A stretch of DNA of 7,697 nt from Ahrensia sp. (GTDB lineage Bacteria; Pseudomonadota; Alphaproteobacteria; Rhizobiales; Rhizobiaceae): assembly GCA_024639025.1 (NCBI GenBank), contig JAHEJF010000017.1, positions 5,064 through 12,760 of the forward strand. Direction: 5' to 3'. Each line of letters starts with the position of its first letter. The stretch's first letter is position 1. Positions 7,518 to 7,697 of the stretch are shown in pieces. Under the pieces are notes generated by a model. The model saw only the letters and a list, made by a program, of their open reading frames with translations. It was not told the origin of the DNA and searched no databases. A program made the position numbers and the translations under genes.

Positions 7518-7557
7518 CATGTTGAATATTTACGTAACGTAATAGAATATATTTGAG

Positions 7558-7585
7558 TATAAAATCCAAGAATATATATTTTATA
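7558..7585. repeat. A/T-only inverted repeat downstream of fhs
   Basis: TATAAAAT (7558-7565) and ATTTTATA (7578-7585) are exact reverse complements around 12 bases. A stem of only A-U pairs is weak, so a terminator role for fhs is doubtful; in such AT-rich sequence it may arise by chance. Confidence 0.35.
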
Positions 7586-7697
7586 ACAGTATATTTACTT
7601 TCTCTGCGTAAATACTATATCCGCTGCTATAGCCTGAAAGATAGACAATACTATTTTCAGGCGTGAATGATAAGGGAGCCCTGCAAATCCCTGTCAT
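7581..7697 (-). CDS. Possible C-terminal end of a convergent gene entering from the right edge (weak)
   Basis: On the minus strand a frame is open from the right edge to a TAA at 7583-7581 and encodes at least 38 residues, including LSFTPENSIVYLSGYSSGYS. The Gly-Tyr-Ser repetition is protein-like, but the codons (TTA, ATA, AGT) are unlike the neighbours and the frame is too short to judge. If real, the gene starts outside the window and converges on fhs. The only visible ATG in the frame is at the very edge (7697-7695). I see no family resemblance. It may equally be non-coding AT-rich DNA. Confidence 0.2.
   Translation of the reverse strand: MTGICRAPLSFTPENSIVYLSGYSSGYSIYAEKVNILL
7632..7662. 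repeat. Long bulged stem-loop downstream of fhs
   Basis: GCCTGAAA (7632-7639) pairs exactly with TTTCAGGC (7655-7662). After one bulged G (7640), ATAG (7641-7644) pairs with CTAT (7651-7654), leaving a 6-base loop ACAATA. Twelve pairs with one bulge make it the most stable fold in the AT-rich tail. No U-tract follows on either strand. It could end transcription from the right-hand neighbour, be a structured RNA element, or lie in the 5' region of the next gene. Confidence 0.5.

Larger units (their letters stand above)
7518..7697. other. AT-rich region after fhs, dense in inverted repeats
   Basis: The composition drops abruptly after the fhs stop: by direct count 21 of the 100 bases 7521-7620 are G or C, whereas the end of fhs (7381-7440) has 35 of 60. 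The region has four inverted repeats in a row: TTACGT/ACGTAA (7530-7542), TATAAAAT/ATTTTATA (7558-7585), TATTTAC/GTAAATA (7592-7614) and GCCTGAAA/TTTCAGGC (7632-7662). No GC-rich hairpin plus U-tract is present, so the fhs terminator is not evident. It could be an ordinary 3' region, the edge of acquired DNA, or a structured RNA. Confidence 0.6.

Noticed and set aside
7673..7697. AGGGA/TCCCT pairing at the right edge resembling a tRNA T-arm
   Set aside because: The loop is ten bases and lacks the conserved TTC-AA pattern, and no acceptor or anticodon arm can be traced.

Overview
The window looks like chromosomal DNA of an alphaproteobacterium, most likely a Hyphomicrobiales (Rhizobiales)-type organism. 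The basis is moderate-to-high GC coding DNA, the style of the proteins, and a DUF2333-type membrane protein co-linear with an AAA+ ATPase. The genus cannot be set from this sequence, and no rRNA, tRNA, CRISPR, insertion sequence or phage marker was seen.

Left part (1-4941, + strand): four tightly packed genes that look like one operon. In order they are the 3' part of an unrecognised gene cut by the window edge, a 636-aa classical-clade AAA+ ATPase, an unrecognised 427-aa soluble protein, and a 367-aa single-span membrane protein of the DUF2333 type. The junctions are 12 bp, 0 bp and 16 bp, and the ATPase ribosome-binding site overlaps the stop codon of the gene before it. The simplest reading is one functional unit: an ATP-driven remodelling machine with two cytosolic partners and a membrane-anchored component. 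I know of no assigned function for such a unit. It is the best candidate here for an undescribed system.

Middle (4942-5837): a convergent junction with a perfect 12-bp-arm palindrome two bases after the DUF2333 stop and a second long stem-loop. Next comes a minus-strand gene for a small exported protein with four cysteines (resembling the invasion-associated locus B pattern), then a divergent control region of about 227 bp.

Right part (5838-7697, + strand): fhs, a full-length formate--tetrahydrofolate ligase, the ATP-dependent entry of formate into the folate one-carbon pool. It appears to be its own transcription unit. After it the sequence changes sharply: 7521-7620 holds only 21 G or C in 100 bases and is packed with inverted repeats. 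A short minus-strand reading frame entering from the right edge may be the end of a convergent neighbour.
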